A DNA stretch of 64,000 nt from Mixia osmundae IAM 14324 (Eukaryota > Basidiomycota > Mixiomycetes > Mixiales > Mixiaceae), in the NCBI RefSeq assembly GCF_000708205.1, contig NW_014575547.1, positions 62,001 through 126,000 of the forward strand, in the 5' to 3' direction. The position numbers and the translations under genes were made by a program. The notes under the pieces are model-generated. The model was not told where the DNA came from. It ran no database searches and was given only the letters and a program-made list of their open reading frames with translations. This document shows, one piece after another, positions 22,330 through 34,014 of this stretch (its first letter is position 1; every line of letters begins with the position of its first letter).

Positions 22330-23747
22330 TCAAATCTCGAATTCTACCGTCACATGTTCTCGCGAGAAGGTCGTTCCGCCTGGCAAAGCTATTGCTGCGC
22401 AATCGCCCGAGCAAGTAAAAATCCAAGCGGTTGACCAGCCTAAGATCAACTTTGTCCTGAGCCACGTGCACAGGGCAGGCATGAGCTGGGCTTCGAACAC
22501 TCTCTGCGCGCCACATTGCTCGCATAGAGGCGCACGGGCGGCCTCGAAAGCGATTGCGCCTGGCAGGAAAGCAGCAGGCGCGTATGCTGTTCGCGTGACT
22601 GTCGTCATGCCTTGCGATCCGGTAGACGCTTTGACGAGGTATCGTTCGTAGGCCGGACTGGTAGACGAGTAAGGCAACGGCTTTCCGGCATATTCGTACC
22701 TGATGAACTGACTAGGCTGTCGGGAGAGGACATCTTGGAAGTGCAGGAATACAGAGTCAACGCCTTGTATCCTTTGCACTTCATATGACTCCGATGCGCT
22801 CTTGCTGGAAGGATCGGGATGATCATCTAGATATGCTTTGGGTTCCTTCTTCTTGCTCTGCGCTGCCTTGACGGGCGGCTCAAGCATCGCGAAGCAATAG
22901 CTCATTGGCCAAACGGCGATGCCCCAACGCGTTGGCTTGTTCAACTGAGTCGACTGAGTCGACTGCGTCATGGCTACCGCACTCTCAGATGGTCCCGGTG
23001 CTGCGTCTTTGGACGCGGGGGTGGCAGAAAACGGGTTGTCGCCAAAGAGGGCATTGCCAAAGGTCGAGCTCGAGTCTGCCGAGAACGGATTGACAGACGT
23101 AAGCGCGGATGCGAATGGATTCAGAGCTGGCTCGTCCAGCTGCTATTGTACTGCCTCAGCTGATGCGCCGTTGAGGACGCACAAGGCTCACCGGCTTCTG
23201 GGCTTCTTGGCCAATCTGTCGCGTTATACGCCAGACGAACAGACCTCTGCTTGATGATCAGTCGACGTAGGCTATACAGGCAAGCACAACACACCCGTCG
23301 TCTTGCCCTACGCATTGCGGGCTGGCACATTGAGCGATGAGCAGTGTGCGATATGTGAGCTCATTCAGGGGTGCAGCAATGGCGCCAACGAAGTTGAGGT
23401 CCTTGGTGCAGCGGGGGCATTGGCCTGCATGCGTTCGAAGGAAAGGCTCATAGTGATACGATGTCTGCGGGCCCCGACAGCATTTGCATGTGTACAACGA
23501 GCCATCGACAAAAAGGGGGGCTCACGAATTGACCACCGAAATAAGTCAGGGTAGGATCTCGAAAGAGTGCCTCTCTGTCAGACTGTGAAGCGGGCTCGCC
23601 ATCTTCGAACAGGAGCCAAGTGCCCGTTGTGGCTTGCCGGTCAATGTAAGTCGTCTGCGAGCTGTCATCGTCATCGTCGTCCGGTTCGCTGAAATTGCCA
23701 GAGTCGGCAAATTCGACGGCCCTCAGCTTTGCTGCCACTGCACGCAC
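22330..23747 (-). CDS. TSR4: PDCD2/Tsr4-family ribosome biogenesis protein
   Basis: At least four exons. The PDCD2 N-terminal region reads DPTLTYFGGQF spliced to TSYHYEPFLRTHAGQCPRC, then LIAQCASPQC, giving the CxxC/C..C zinc motif of the family. A linker has NPF repeats (ALNPFASALTSVNPFSADS, DNPFSAT), which are EH-domain-type motifs. The C-terminal PDCD2_C domain has FIRYEYAGKPLP, LCEQCGAQRVFEAQLMP and TCSGDC. Tsr4/PDCD2 is a dedicated chaperone of ribosomal protein uS5 (Rps2) and acts in 40S maturation. Introns lie near 23472-23530, 23237-23290 and 23142-23187. The 5' end is unresolved: the frame starts after a TAG with no ATG, so a short first exon upstream of 23747 is probable. Confidence 0.85.
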
Positions 23748-24083
23748 TCTCTATGAGCCAAGAACTCTGGGAGAGTGATCGGGATGAGGATGAGGGGGCT
23801 TCAGTGGTAAGGTAGCGAAGGAGCATCGGTCATGCGAGCTGCGGCCGTCTCTTGCGAGAAAATTTGCCTCGACCAGCGAACCCTCTGACTCGTCATCTAT
23901 AATATCGTTGTGTCATCTTTGACAGTGCGGGACCTGATGGCTCTCGCTGCTGACGAGGACAGGAAGGAGCCGCACTTACTTTTTCTCAAGTTCTGCAACA
24001 AAGCCAAAGCGCGCGCGACGCGATAGATCGATCCTGTGCGGTCACGGCGTTGCATGATGCATGATCTACAATGTACAGCTTCG
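23748..24083. other. Intergenic region between TSR4 and KEI1
   Basis: This 336-bp gap lies between the 5' end of TSR4 and the 3' end of KEI1, both on the minus strand. It should hold the TSR4 promoter and its missing first exon. A TATA-like run (CTATAATAT near 23895-23905) lies here. No open frame or RNA gene is convincing. Confidence 0.35.
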
Positions 24084-25067
24084 TCACGTCGTCATCGCTG
24101 AACAACAGGACTCCTCGGTCGGGTCGTAGAAGACTCACGTGAGAGCGATTTGCTCTCTGTATTCCATCCTACTTCGTCCTCCTGATCTGCTTGCGCTTCG
24201 AACATTCTGCGGTTATCGACCGTCGAGCCATTGGGCCGCTTGTGGGCTGTTCCGTTCGACGAAGCAGTGACTGGCGGTGGCGGATCTGACAGTGGAAGCG
24301 AAGAGTATGTACCTCGCCTGACATGGATCGCAAAGGAGTAGAGACACAGTATAAAGTAGATCTGCGGTGTACAGCTTTCAGCGCTCCGTCTTCGGCGCGA
24401 GACGAGCGATCGCTTACCCTGACGAACCAGCCGATCAAGATGACAAAGCCAGAGAACGCGCGTTCTTCTCGCCAGACTGCCTGAGCTGCCATGGCTCTCG
24501 CCTCAGGATCCGATCCGCCCACTTGGCCGACGTTGGTGCCCTCTCCCATGAGCTCTCGTTGGGCGTCTGAGTTGGCTATCCTCCTGCCGTCGTGGGGATC
24601 GTAGACGTACCAGACGATGGCGAAGAAGGCCGTCCAGACGGTCGAGATGAAATGATCCAACGCGTACAAGTGAGCATACGTCAGAGTTCTCTCGACGCTC
24701 TCCTGTTCATGTGAGCCCGCGTTGAGCCTCTCCGGGCAGAGCGCAAGCAAGATTCGGACTCGCCTCTGCTACACCCTTGAGACCCCAGATGCAGAGACCG
24801 GCAGTCGCGAGCGAGTAGAGATACATGCTGACTTGGGCAAACGTTCCCCCGTGGAAGACGGCAATGATGCCATACACGCCCGCGACCTTGTTGAGCAGTG
24901 CAAAGAGTGTGATGATGGTCGCGCCTGCACACGTAGGTGAGCCTTGCTCGAGTGCTTGGCTGTCCGACTGTGCGCGTACCTATCTTGATGTCGAAGAGAC
25001 CGATGAAGGAAGTGAGCAGCGGTAGTCGGCTCGGCAGCTTCTGGAAGACGAGCTCGGCCGGAGCCAT
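24084..25067 (-). CDS. KEI1: Inositolphosphorylceramide synthase regulatory subunit Kei1
   Basis: Five exons give about 256 residues. The conserved start is LLTSFIGLFDIKIG spliced to ATIITLFALLNKVAGVYGII, then a second span (SMYLYSLATAGLCIWGLKG), a third (LDHFISTVWTAFFAIVWYVY) and a fourth (FSGFVILIGWFVR spliced to IYFILCLYSFAIHV). This four-span layout is that of Kei1, the Golgi partner of the Aur1 catalytic subunit in complex sphingolipid synthesis. The second intron is best read as GC-AG (24703-24763, donor GAG|GCGAGT), giving KGVAEESVERTLTYAH; a GT donor nine bases upstream would also keep the frame. The last exon adds only a few residues, ending at a TGA at 24084-24086. The gene is divergent from PRS (137 bp). 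Confidence 0.85.
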
Positions 25068-25204
25068 ACTCGTTGCGTGACTCAGTGAGCTCTCACTCTG
25101 CGGGGAGTGAGGTCGAGTCGAAAGACGTCGAGCAGCGAGCAGCGCGACAGAAATTCAGTCGGGTCGGGTCGAGTCGACTCCCTTGCCGGCCAAGGACGGG
25201 GGAC

Positions 25205-26598
25205 ATGCACAACGGCAGCTCGATCAAGCTCTTGACGGGCAAGCCGGACTGCTTCGGTGGATGATCACGTCCTGACCAGTCAGCTGTCTTGCAGGTAACA
25301 GTCATCCTGCCCTGGCACAGGCAGTCGCAGAAAGGCTCGTCGGCGTCAGCTGCCCAGTGCCTGTCGCTGAGAGTGTGCGCGACAAGCAGACTAGGACTAC
25401 GGCTGTGTCAGTGTACGGTCAAGAAGTTCTCAGACAATGAGACTTCGGTCAGTATCGGCGAATCCGTCAGAGAAGAGGATGTCTACATCCTCCAGACGGG
25501 CTTCAATCCTACACCGATAGCCTCAGACAAACCTGCTTCCTCACGACCCTCCTCGCCCAACTATCTGCCCGCAGCAGATCCGAACGACTTGCTCATGGAG
25601 CTGCTCATCCTCATCTCGTCAGTCAAACCCCCTTGATGAGACAAAGACGCGCTTCTTGTGGCTCATCACGGGTCAGATAGAGCTTGCAAGACGGCTTCCG
25701 CCCGACGCATCACCGCCGTCATTCCTTGCTTTCCCTACTCGCGGATGGACAGGAAGGACAGATCGAGAGCGCCCATCACGGCCAAATTGGTCGCCAACAT
25801 GCTCCAAGTGGCAGGATGCGATCACGTCATCACCATGGATCTGCACGCTTCTCAGATCCAGGGCTTCTTCGAGATTCCCGTCGATAACTTGTGGACGGAA
25901 CCCCTCATGCTGAGCTACATCAAGCTCAACGTACGCGATTGGCATAACAGCATCATCGTCAGTCCAGATGCTGGCGGTGCGAAAAGGTACTTTTCAGATA
26001 CTGGTCAATGACATATCAGATGACTGAGGAAGATCAGAGCGACAACACTTGCAGATAGACTGGGCGTAGACTTTGCCTTGATCAACAGGACAAGAGCCCG
26101 GGGTCAGAATGTAGAAAGCTCGTCTGACAAGATGGAGGTCCTCGTGGGCGACATAAAGGGGAAGAATGCCATCCTGATCGACGACATGCTCGACACGGGC
26201 GAGACGTTGCAACTTGCTACCCAGACACTCAAGAGCTCGGGGGCAAAGACGGTCTATGCTATCGTCACACATGGTCCGCAACGATGTCTCATCATGAGCC
26301 TCCTTTTGCTCACATGGACGATCCTGCCGACAGGTCTCTTGTCCGAGGACGCGCTAGACATGATCATCCAGCTGCCGATCGAGAAACTTGCAGTGACGGA
26401 TACGATCTGCCAGCACGAGAAGACCAAGCGAGCGCTCGACAAGCTAGACACCATGTCTGTCGCTCCTCTCATCGCAGAATCAATCAGACGGGTCAGTCTC
26501 ATTCAGAACAGTTGAGACGGATGCTGACGAGCTCATAGACCCACAATGGAGAAAGCTTGAGCTTACTCTGGAGCGAAGGCGGGGCAGCAGCATTCTAG
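25205..26598 (+). CDS. Ribose-phosphate pyrophosphokinase (PRPP synthetase)
   Basis: Seven exons give 353 residues. Motifs in order are [89 protein letters not shown], the PRPP-binding loop [13 protein letters not shown], and [14 protein letters not shown]. It makes 5-phosphoribosyl-1-pyrophosphate from ribose 5-phosphate and ATP for nucleotide, His and Trp synthesis. Intron 1 (25239-25294) must be GC-AG: no GT donor gives LLTGNSHP. Intron 2 is probably also GC-AG (25335-25389), giving [11 protein letters not shown]. Intron 5 (26274-26333) is 60 bp, in frame and stop-free, but interrupts a conserved motif. A Pro/Ser-rich insert of about 20 residues sits after LQTG, as in some fungal Prs paralogs. 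Confidence 0.92.
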
Positions 26599-26689
26599 AC
26601 CTTTTTCTTTGCTTCTCATGCATTTGTACGACCTCGGAACCAGCCGAAATTGTATCAATCCTTGCGGGACCTCTTTTGCTCGATGGGGA

Positions 26690-27667
26690 TCATCCAAAGT
26701 GAAAGGTGTCGCGTAAGACATGCCACACTGCCCCATAGGTCTTTTCTACTTGCGTCTCTTTGACGACTTGGCCTGTCAGGCCCTCTCGTTCGACGAGTGT
26801 ACAAGGTTGCTCTGTACTTGCTTCCCAGAGTAGCGAAGTTCTATTGCCGTTCCGGTGGAGTATCGAAGCGACGAGCAGATTGACAAACCGTTGCTCCTTG
26901 TGCGTCGCCATGTAATGATTGGCGACTTCAAAGTCGATCGGCGTCAGACTGATGGCATGCAAATGGTATGCAGGACTCCAGTAGCTCTTGCTCTCACCGT
27001 CACGTGCAGGGAAGTATCGCCAGAGTGTGTAGCCCTCTGGCATGTCTGGTAATTGCTCGACATCGTGTCCCGGCAGCTTTTCCTTCTTCATGCGATACTT
27101 GTAATTGCCAGCGATGGACGAGACAGTCTCATCGGTATCGAGAGGGACTGCATAGTCGGCCGCACCTCCGCCAAAGCCGACATCGGCCAGAAAGCGCGTA
27201 TCTCTTCGATCGGACACTTCGACGAGCATGACGAAGTGTGAAAAGGGCGTCCAAGCATAGTCCAATCCCGTAGGATCTTGATGCCTGTTCAAGTATGTTC
27301 TTGCGCCTACATCTGACACTCTGAAAGGCGTTGGCCAAGAGCGCAAAAGGGCAGAAAAGAGCGTGTTGAGTACAAAGCAGAACCCGCCGCGGCGTTGTTG
27401 GACGACGCGCGTATAGCAGAAATCGAGCTTGCTGAGGTAGCCTTCACCCTCTCTGAGGGCGATCGGTCTATCGGCATTCGATGGATCTAGCTCTGCGAGA
27501 TGGATGCCTGTTGTCTCAAAGGGCACGCTCAGGAGATGAGCAGATTGGAGTGTGTTGAGCGTTGCGAGCGTCGGCGGATCGTCAATGATCGACGGAGGTA
27601 GACCTATGCGATCCAGATAGGCTACGATCTGCTCACGAGAGAGAAGGGGACGTACGCCCCAAGTCAT
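26690..27667 (-). CDS. Arylamine N-acetyltransferase
   Basis: Single-exon gene of 325 residues with the complete NAT catalytic triad: Cys in QRRGGFCFVLN, His in PFSHFVMLVEV, Asp in FLADVGFGGG. The N-terminus REQIVAYLDRIGLP and the core AHLLSVPFETTGIHL are also family-typical. It transfers acetyl from acetyl-CoA to aromatic amines and hydrazines. In fungi such enzymes detoxify plant-derived aminophenols and benzoxazolinones; whether that applies here is inference. It is one of few intronless genes in this intron-rich window. The insert between Asp and the C-terminal part is longer than in bacterial NATs. It is tail-to-tail with PRS (91 bp) and divergent from the RhoGEF (131 bp). Confidence 0.92.
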   Translation of the reverse strand: MTWGVRPLLSREQIVAYLDRIGLPPSIIDDPPTLATLNTLQSAHLLSVPFETTGIHLAELDPSNADRPIALREGEGYLSKLDFCYTRVVQQRRGGFCFVLNTLFSALLRSWPTPFRVSDVGARTYLNRHQDPTGLDYAWTPFSHFVMLVEVSDRRDTRFLADVGFGGGAADYAVPLDTDETVSSIAGNYKYRMKKEKLPGHDVEQLPDMPEGYTLWRYFPARDGESKSYWSPAYHLHAISLTPIDFEVANHYMATHKEQRFVNLLVASILHRNGNRTSLLWEASTEQPCTLVEREGLTGQVVKETQVEKTYGAVWHVLRDTFHFG

Positions 27668-27798
27668 CGATCGCAGTTGGCAGCGGGCAGCGCCGAGTGT
27701 GTCGTAAATAGTTTTTCAGATGGACTCGCCTGTGCCCAGAGCTGGCACCAGTGTCGCCGAGTCGAGCAACCGTTCGGAGCGGCGGATGACCTCGTACG

Positions 27799-30700
27799 AT
27801 GGCAAGCCAACGTACGCCGCCCTCGCCAGAGGATGTGCGGGTCAGACGGACGGCCTGGCGCGAGGACGACAGCGATAGCTCGAGCTCGTCGAGCGTTCGA
27901 TCAACCACGCCGGCACCGTCTGCCAGTGCGAGCAGAAAGTCTTCCAGGAATGTCTTGTATGGCAGAGGGAGCTCCCCTGTCCCCGGCACATCTCCCGGCG
28001 CAGAGAACAGCTTCTCGCGACCCAAGAGGAGCGGCAGAACGCCCTTGTCTCCGTCGCAAGCTGCTACCACGACAGGCTCGCCAGATGTCAAGAAGCAAGG
28101 CAGCAGGATGTTCCCCGATACGAGCAAACCCTTGCCTCCGCTCCATCGGAGCTCGGCAGACTCACTGTCGCGAGGCAAAGATGCCCGGGTAGGCTTGGGA
28201 TTAGCTCAGCCCTCTGCGACCGGCAGGCAAAGATCGGACTCGCTCTCCTCTTCCTCGAGCGATGTACCCCGCAAATCGCGAACGAGCTCCACGCCTGATC
28301 TCGGGCGCACTGTGTCTGCTCCCCGAACGAGCAAGCCAAGCTCGAAGACGGCTAGCCCGCAGCAGTTGTCGAAACGCGGGTCGGGCCTCTTTGGCGTCAG
28401 GAGTAGAGACTCTGGCTACATACAATATGATCCAGAGAGTATAGCCATGGGGCGTACAGCCTCGGGTAGCAAACGCGAGGGAGGATCTTCCTCATCATCA
28501 CTCCACTCTCGGAGCGCCCGTCGTACGTCGTCCAGCTCGAACAGGCATCAGAGCCCCGCCGAGCTAGGCTTTGTAGCTGTCTCTCAATCGCTCTCGAACG
28601 AATCCGGTAGTGCTAGCACCTCCACGACTGGTAGATCTGGCTCGAGACCTCACTCGCCTTATCAATCTGGCTCGTCCGAGTTTCCTGCGTCAGCCCAACC
28701 GCAACGCCGGATTCCGCTGGGCAGCCGCTTGTCGTACAGCAGCATAGAAGCACCCTCGCCCACTCTAAGTGATTCAAAGTCCATCTCCAGTCAGTCTGAT
28801 CGCAGACGATCAGGCGCGCCTGTCAATCGAGCACGCGCGAGCTCGGCTCAGCTCTCTCCAAGAATCTGGACAACTGAGCTTGCGCAGCCTGTCGACAAAG
28901 TCAACAGCTCTGAAGGTGAGATGGACAAGTTCTCGGAAGCCGAATCTACTACCTCTTCTCGGCGCTCGAGAAGATCGACCGAGCAGTCACTCCGACTGAT
29001 CGGACGTGGTGGCATAGCGACACCGCCAGCCGTGCGAGAAGATGCCTCCGATGGCGCATATCTAGATGTCAAAGCGAGACCTTCCTTAGATGAGCCTGAC
29101 ACAGCACCTCGTGTTGCTAACAGTCGCAAAGCGCCAGGTAGGCTGGCTCTGCTTCGCGCTCGGCACGAGCATTAGCTAAAGCATATTGCAGTGCCCTTAC
29201 CTGCCAAATCGCCGAGACGGTCTCAGACGATTGCAATGGTGCCAGATCACCGGTCTGCCAGTTCACCAGCGCGAATCGCTTTGCCCACACTGACCGTGCA
29301 GTCTGCGAGCCCATCGCCTCGCAAGCCTCAGATACCGCTAGAAATCAATGATGAAGGAGCAGAGCAGACTCCTACCAGCGCAAGTCCGATCAGGCATGAT
29401 TATGCGGGCTTTCCAGACACTGCGGCGGACACACCAGTCGATGCGGAGCCTGCAGAACCGGAAAGCGTGCCCATGCCTCGCATCAGATCTGCTGGAACAA
29501 TTGCAGCAGAGCCAACCCAACGTAATTCCTGGTCGCCGCTATCCCTTGCTCTAGGCTTGCCGAATCTCGTCGGGCTCGGCACAAGCACTCTCAAAGGATT
29601 CCGACCCGCCGATCTGGCTACGCCTACTGAAGCCGAAGTGCAAGAAACGCGACTTGTCTCGCCTGATCTGCATCCCAAGGGACACAACAAGCATGATTCG
29701 ATCACATCGCTTGCTAGCTCAAGAAGCGACTGGTCTGCCTACTCGGTTTATGCATCAGAATCGCCTGCATGGGAATCGCACAGTCCCACATCGCCTGCTT
29801 TCAATGCCGCTTCTTTCAATCAAATTCAAGAGGAATCGGAGGATGATGATGCAGGCGATGACTCGGAAGAGGCGCAGAGGGCACGTCAGGCTCGCAAAGC
29901 CGCAGAGGCAGATCGTCGTAAAAGGACAGCGATCATGTTCAGTCAGCAGGCAGATCGGATGGCCAACGATACTTCGCCCACAGACAGGACGCGCCCACCT
30001 CTACGCGTTGTCCCTTCGACGTCACCTCCTGCTGCTGGAAGCTATTCTCCAGGCTCCTTCACGCAGGAGGCTCTTTTCAACACAGATCCGTATCCTGGCG
30101 CTGCAATGCCTAGCAGCCCAAGACGGGGTAACACAGAAGATGGCAGTGCACCGCGTACGCCGCCAAGAACACGTAGCAAAGCCTCAAGGGCGCCGGGTGA
30201 AGCGACTTCTATGACTCGCAGATCTTCAAACGCTTCCCTTATCAGTCAGAATAGGGGCAATTCGCCTGATCTGCCGAGAAGACAGTCTAGCTTGTCCATT
30301 GAGAAAATGGAAGCGAAGACGAAGCGACGTGACAGGTCAGGCTCCTCGAGTCCGACTGCGTTCCGCAATTCGCCAGTTTCCACACCTGGCTTGTCAGCGT
30401 ATGCCACGCCAGATGTCACGACGCCGCCAGACGTCAATGCGTTAAACAAGGCAGACCTCATCAATCCTCGTGCGCCGCGACAGGTCTCTGGCGGGATCAT
30501 GCAGGTGGCAGCGGCAGATGAGAAAGTATCCAAGCGACTCACGCAGACAGGCGACAAGCTACAGGAGCATCTGCAGGCCGAGCAAGTCGCACTCACTCAT
30601 CGACAACAGCAAAGGCGAGGCTGGGCGATACAGGAGCTTCTGCGCACAGAAGCCGCTTTCGCGACTGATATGGCCATCTTGCGAGATGTCTACCTGGCTC

Positions 30701-33138
30701 GAGCGCGAGGCATGGATCTGCACGCGATCAGCAAGCATATCAGTGAAGTCGAGTACGCTCCACCTACGCAGCCAATGGAATTTCACGAGCCAGGTCTATC
30801 GCACTCGACGGCGACAAGCGAACGCCTTGCAAATGGTCGAATATCGAGTACAGCGTTTTCGCCTTCGGCATCGTTCACCTCATCATTCGCAACGCTCGTA
30901 GCGCCATCCACAACGTCACTCGATGCACCGCTCAGCGCTCATGATATCAAGAAGATCTTTCTCAATCTTGAGGATGTTGCCAGCTTCTCAGAGCGGTTCT
31001 CGACGCTTCTGCATTCGGCTCAGGGGACGCTGGGTCAGCAAAGTATGGATGGGCAGTCGGCTACGATTGTAGGCGACACAATCGGCGCGACCTTTGTAGA
31101 GATGGTACGTTGCCTGCATTAGCTTGCTGAGCCAGCCTTATGCAGCGCTTTTCTCTACAGCTGCCCCGTATCCAGAGCATCTACACGCGGTACTGCTCAC
31201 GACACGACGCGGCTATTCAGCGACTGAGCGAGATGACGCCGTTCATCGGAGATTATCTTGCGGAATGTCGCGACCTATGCCGGACGATGACAAATGCTTG
31301 GGATCTCGCGAGCTTGCTCATTAAGCCCGTACAACGCGTGCTCAAGTATCCTCTGCTCATCGATGCAATCTTGAGCAACACGGCATCAGATCACCCGGAC
31401 TACAATGCCCTTCGGCGTGCCAACGAGGCAATACTCGCGGTCGCAGAAGACATCAACGAGGCCAAGCGGCGTCACGAGCTCATTGGCAAGGCCCTTGGCC
31501 GAGGCTCGGCGAAGTCTGCATCCAAAGTCGATGTCTCTACTAGCAAAGCAACCAAAAAGCGACCCGAAAACTCTCATTCTCGTGCATCGCTGAGCAGCGT
31601 CACCAAGAAGTTTGGTCGTGCCAGCCAGAAAGCCAGACAAGAGCTTGGCATGGATGCCCCGCTACAGATTGAGCAGAGCCTCACACATCTGATTGAAGAA
31701 CTTGATGCAAAGGAAGCTGCAATCCGCAACTTTCGCTCGGCTGCAAAGGCGTGGTCGCGCTCGGTCGCAGCGTATCTGGCTTCGCAGATCTCGCTCCTCG
31801 AGCAGTGGGCGTTGTGCAACGCGCGTATTGACGTCTCGGCCATGATGTCTATTGCCGACCGCGGAGAGAAGTCATTGCTCAATTCTGCGCTCACTGTCAT
31901 CAGACTATCTGTCGCGGATTGGCAGAAGATGGTAAGCTGTTGCCCGTCTGCAGAGCCGGCACTGATTCCAAGTCTCTAGGACATACAACTTCGTGCTCTT
32001 CTGACGAATCGAATCGATCCTTTGCTGATCCTGCTGAAGAATCCGCGGATCGTCATTGCGAATTGTCAAGACAAGCTGCTTGATAAGGAAAGATACAAGA
32101 ATGCGAAAGGCTCTGCGGATCGCGCAAAGGGACTTGAAGCGGCAACGGCCTGCGATGCTCTCACGCTGCAGCTGACGGAAGAGCTGCCTCGGCTTTGCGT
32201 GTCAATGACGCGCTATTTCGACATTGTCCTCGTTCAATGGGCACAGATTCAGGCGGGCTACTTTAGCAAAAGTCATGCTCACTGGGCTAGCATTCGACTA
32301 CCGGCGAGCTCGACAGATGCTCCCGGGTCAAGCTTGGTCATGCAATGGTGGCTCAAGCACAAGAACGCGTCTGAAGTCTACGAGCAGCTACTGCTTTCCA
32401 ATGATTCGTCAAGACGCCCTAGCCTGCGTGAGAGCACCGAGGGCGATCCTGCCGACACGATCTCTCTCGTCGAAAGTAGTAGAGGACCTTCGTTCAAGTC
32501 GGTCGGGGAAGCATCACCGAGTAGGCTTGCTGTCTTCGTAATGCCATAGGGCGCTGATGACGCGATCAGGCATGATGTCGTCGACAACCACGCCTGAAGG
32601 CTCAATTCACGCGCGACGTGCAACGACAGATGCAGTCATCGATGCGGACACTGTCTCGATAAATGAGAGACCAGCGAGAGCGAGCCTGCCACTCAGCTCG
32701 GGTGCAGCTGCAACTGCCCGACATTGGCTGAGTCGACGGCGTAGCCGACCGCGCATCAATTCGGATGAAGGCGGATTGACGCCGGAGAACGAAGAAGTGC
32801 CGCCGATGCCGACTGTTCTCCCTGCGCTCGGCTTCCAGAAAGAGAGCGTCAAAGCGAGCGCGGCAACAAATTCGTCTCTGGGTACGAATGTTGGTGGCGA
32901 ATCTCGTGCGTTAGAAGACAAGCCGGTACTGTATCGCGTACGAGCAGTAGACGACACCGATTCGACTTCACCAAACGGATCTGCGACGACGTATCCCATC
33001 ATTTCGCAGCGTGCTGGCGATGTCTACGAGGTGCTCCACGTAGATGCGCCAGAACGACCGGATACTTGGCTGTTTGTCCGCACGGTCTACAAGTCCTACG
33101 GCTGGGTCAGCGCCGTGGGTGTCACACTTTTGCCATGA
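27799..33138 (+). CDS. Large RhoGEF with DH, BAR-like and SH3-like regions
   Basis: Five exons (introns of 54, 56, 48 and 49 bp) give 1710 residues. The first ~900 residues are Ser/Pro/Arg-rich and disordered. A Dbl-homology domain begins near GWAIQELLRTEAAFATDMAI and continues through the second intron to LASLLIKPVQRVLKYPLLID, the characteristic final DH helix. A BAR-type helical region follows (RASQKARQELGMDAP to AQIQAGYFSKSH). The C-terminus has an SH3-like fold (YRVRAVDDTD...GDVYEVLHV...WLFVRTVYKSYGWVSAVGV). DH-BAR-SH3 is the architecture of the Tuba/DNMBP group, usually Cdc42 exchange factors linked to membranes and actin. An alternative ATG at 27720 lies in another frame and would need a very short intron, so 27799 is chosen. 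Confidence 0.9.
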
Positions 33139-33253
33139 GACGAACAAGATTAGCAGTTTTTCTTTAATGACGGGCAGACGGATGTTTTGTTGCGACTTGT
33201 GATGTACCTTAGTATTGCAGCATGAGTGTGCATCGATGTACAGTCTGATGCGT

Positions 33254-33958
33254 CTATTTCAGATGCTTCTTCATCAGTACGAATTCGAGCAGCCTCGGTG
33301 GATTCTCGCTCGTTTGGCGGTTGCGGTAGCCGTAGAATTTGTAGCCTCGTCTGATGTACCACTGTTCGTTCGAGACAGCAGCCATAGGCTTGCCGTCCTT
33401 TGCTCGCTCGGCAGCAATGACAGCATCGGGCAGCGTATCTAGGAGAACAACGCTGCAACTCAGCGGTGAGGTCGCGGCGCGTGCTTCTATGGCGTCCATT
33501 GCCGAGGAGCCTAGTCTCTGACCTTGCACTGCTGTGGAGATGTACAGTGCTGCTATCTTGACCACTCGGCCGCCTGCAGGATCATGCAGGCTCATGTCCT
33601 CATCTTCATCGATGAGATAAAGAGCAACATGACCGATCGGCAGAAAGCTGACACCGTCGGGATCCGTGAGCGTCGATGCTTGCTGAGGATATGCAGCGAG
33701 CTGTCTAGCTTCTACATTCTGCCGATGAGGGTCGTCACGAGGCAACGAGACCCAGAACATGAGCATTCTCCCTTCATCAGTCCATCGCTGCCACCGTGGT
33801 AAGCTCGCTTCTCCCCAGCCACATGCGAGTCGCTGAAGACGGAGGCGTTCAATATGATCATCACTGTGAGCGTCCCAGGCGTGCAGCTCCACTCGGGAGC
33901 AGGTCAAGCCGTGAGTCATCGGGTCAGGACGAGGACGGGGCGATAGTCGACTTGACAT
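33254..33958 (-). CDS. GNAT-family N-acetyltransferase
   Basis: Single-exon gene of 234 residues. The GNAT acetyl-CoA site is VKIAALYISTAVQGQRLGSS (beta-4, then the Q-x-x-x-G pyrophosphate loop), followed by the helix AMDAIEARA. The C-terminal strand WYIRRGYKFYGYR resembles motif B, where a Tyr commonly acts as general acid. Substrate unknown. The start ATG at 33958 (MSSRLSPR) is the first in frame; the next Met at 33919 (MTHGLT) is an alternative. It is divergent from UBC1 with only 56 bp between start codons. Confidence 0.82.
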   Translation of the reverse strand: MSSRLSPRPRPDPMTHGLTCSRVELHAWDAHSDDHIERLRLQRLACGWGEASLPRWQRWTDEGRMLMFWVSLPRDDPHRQNVEARQLAAYPQQASTLTDPDGVSFLPIGHVALYLIDEDEDMSLHDPAGGRVVKIAALYISTAVQGQRLGSSAMDAIEARAATSPLSCSVVLLDTLPDAVIAAERAKDGKPMAAVSNEQWYIRRGYKFYGYRNRQTSENPPRLLEFVLMKKHLK

Positions 33959-34014
33959 CGCGCCAAAAGGGGATCGCAGCCAAGCCGCTGTCGCCTCCAC
34001 TGACGACGGGCAGG

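Noticed and set aside
26690-27667. Horizontal transfer of the intronless NAT (and of the GMC and GNAT genes)
   Set aside because: Lack of introns alone is weak evidence. Codon use looks like that of neighbours by eye, and related genes are known in fungi.
27720-27798. Upstream ATG for the RhoGEF (MDSPVPRAGTSV)
   Set aside because: It is in another frame and would need an intron of about 34 bp, shorter than any firm intron here.
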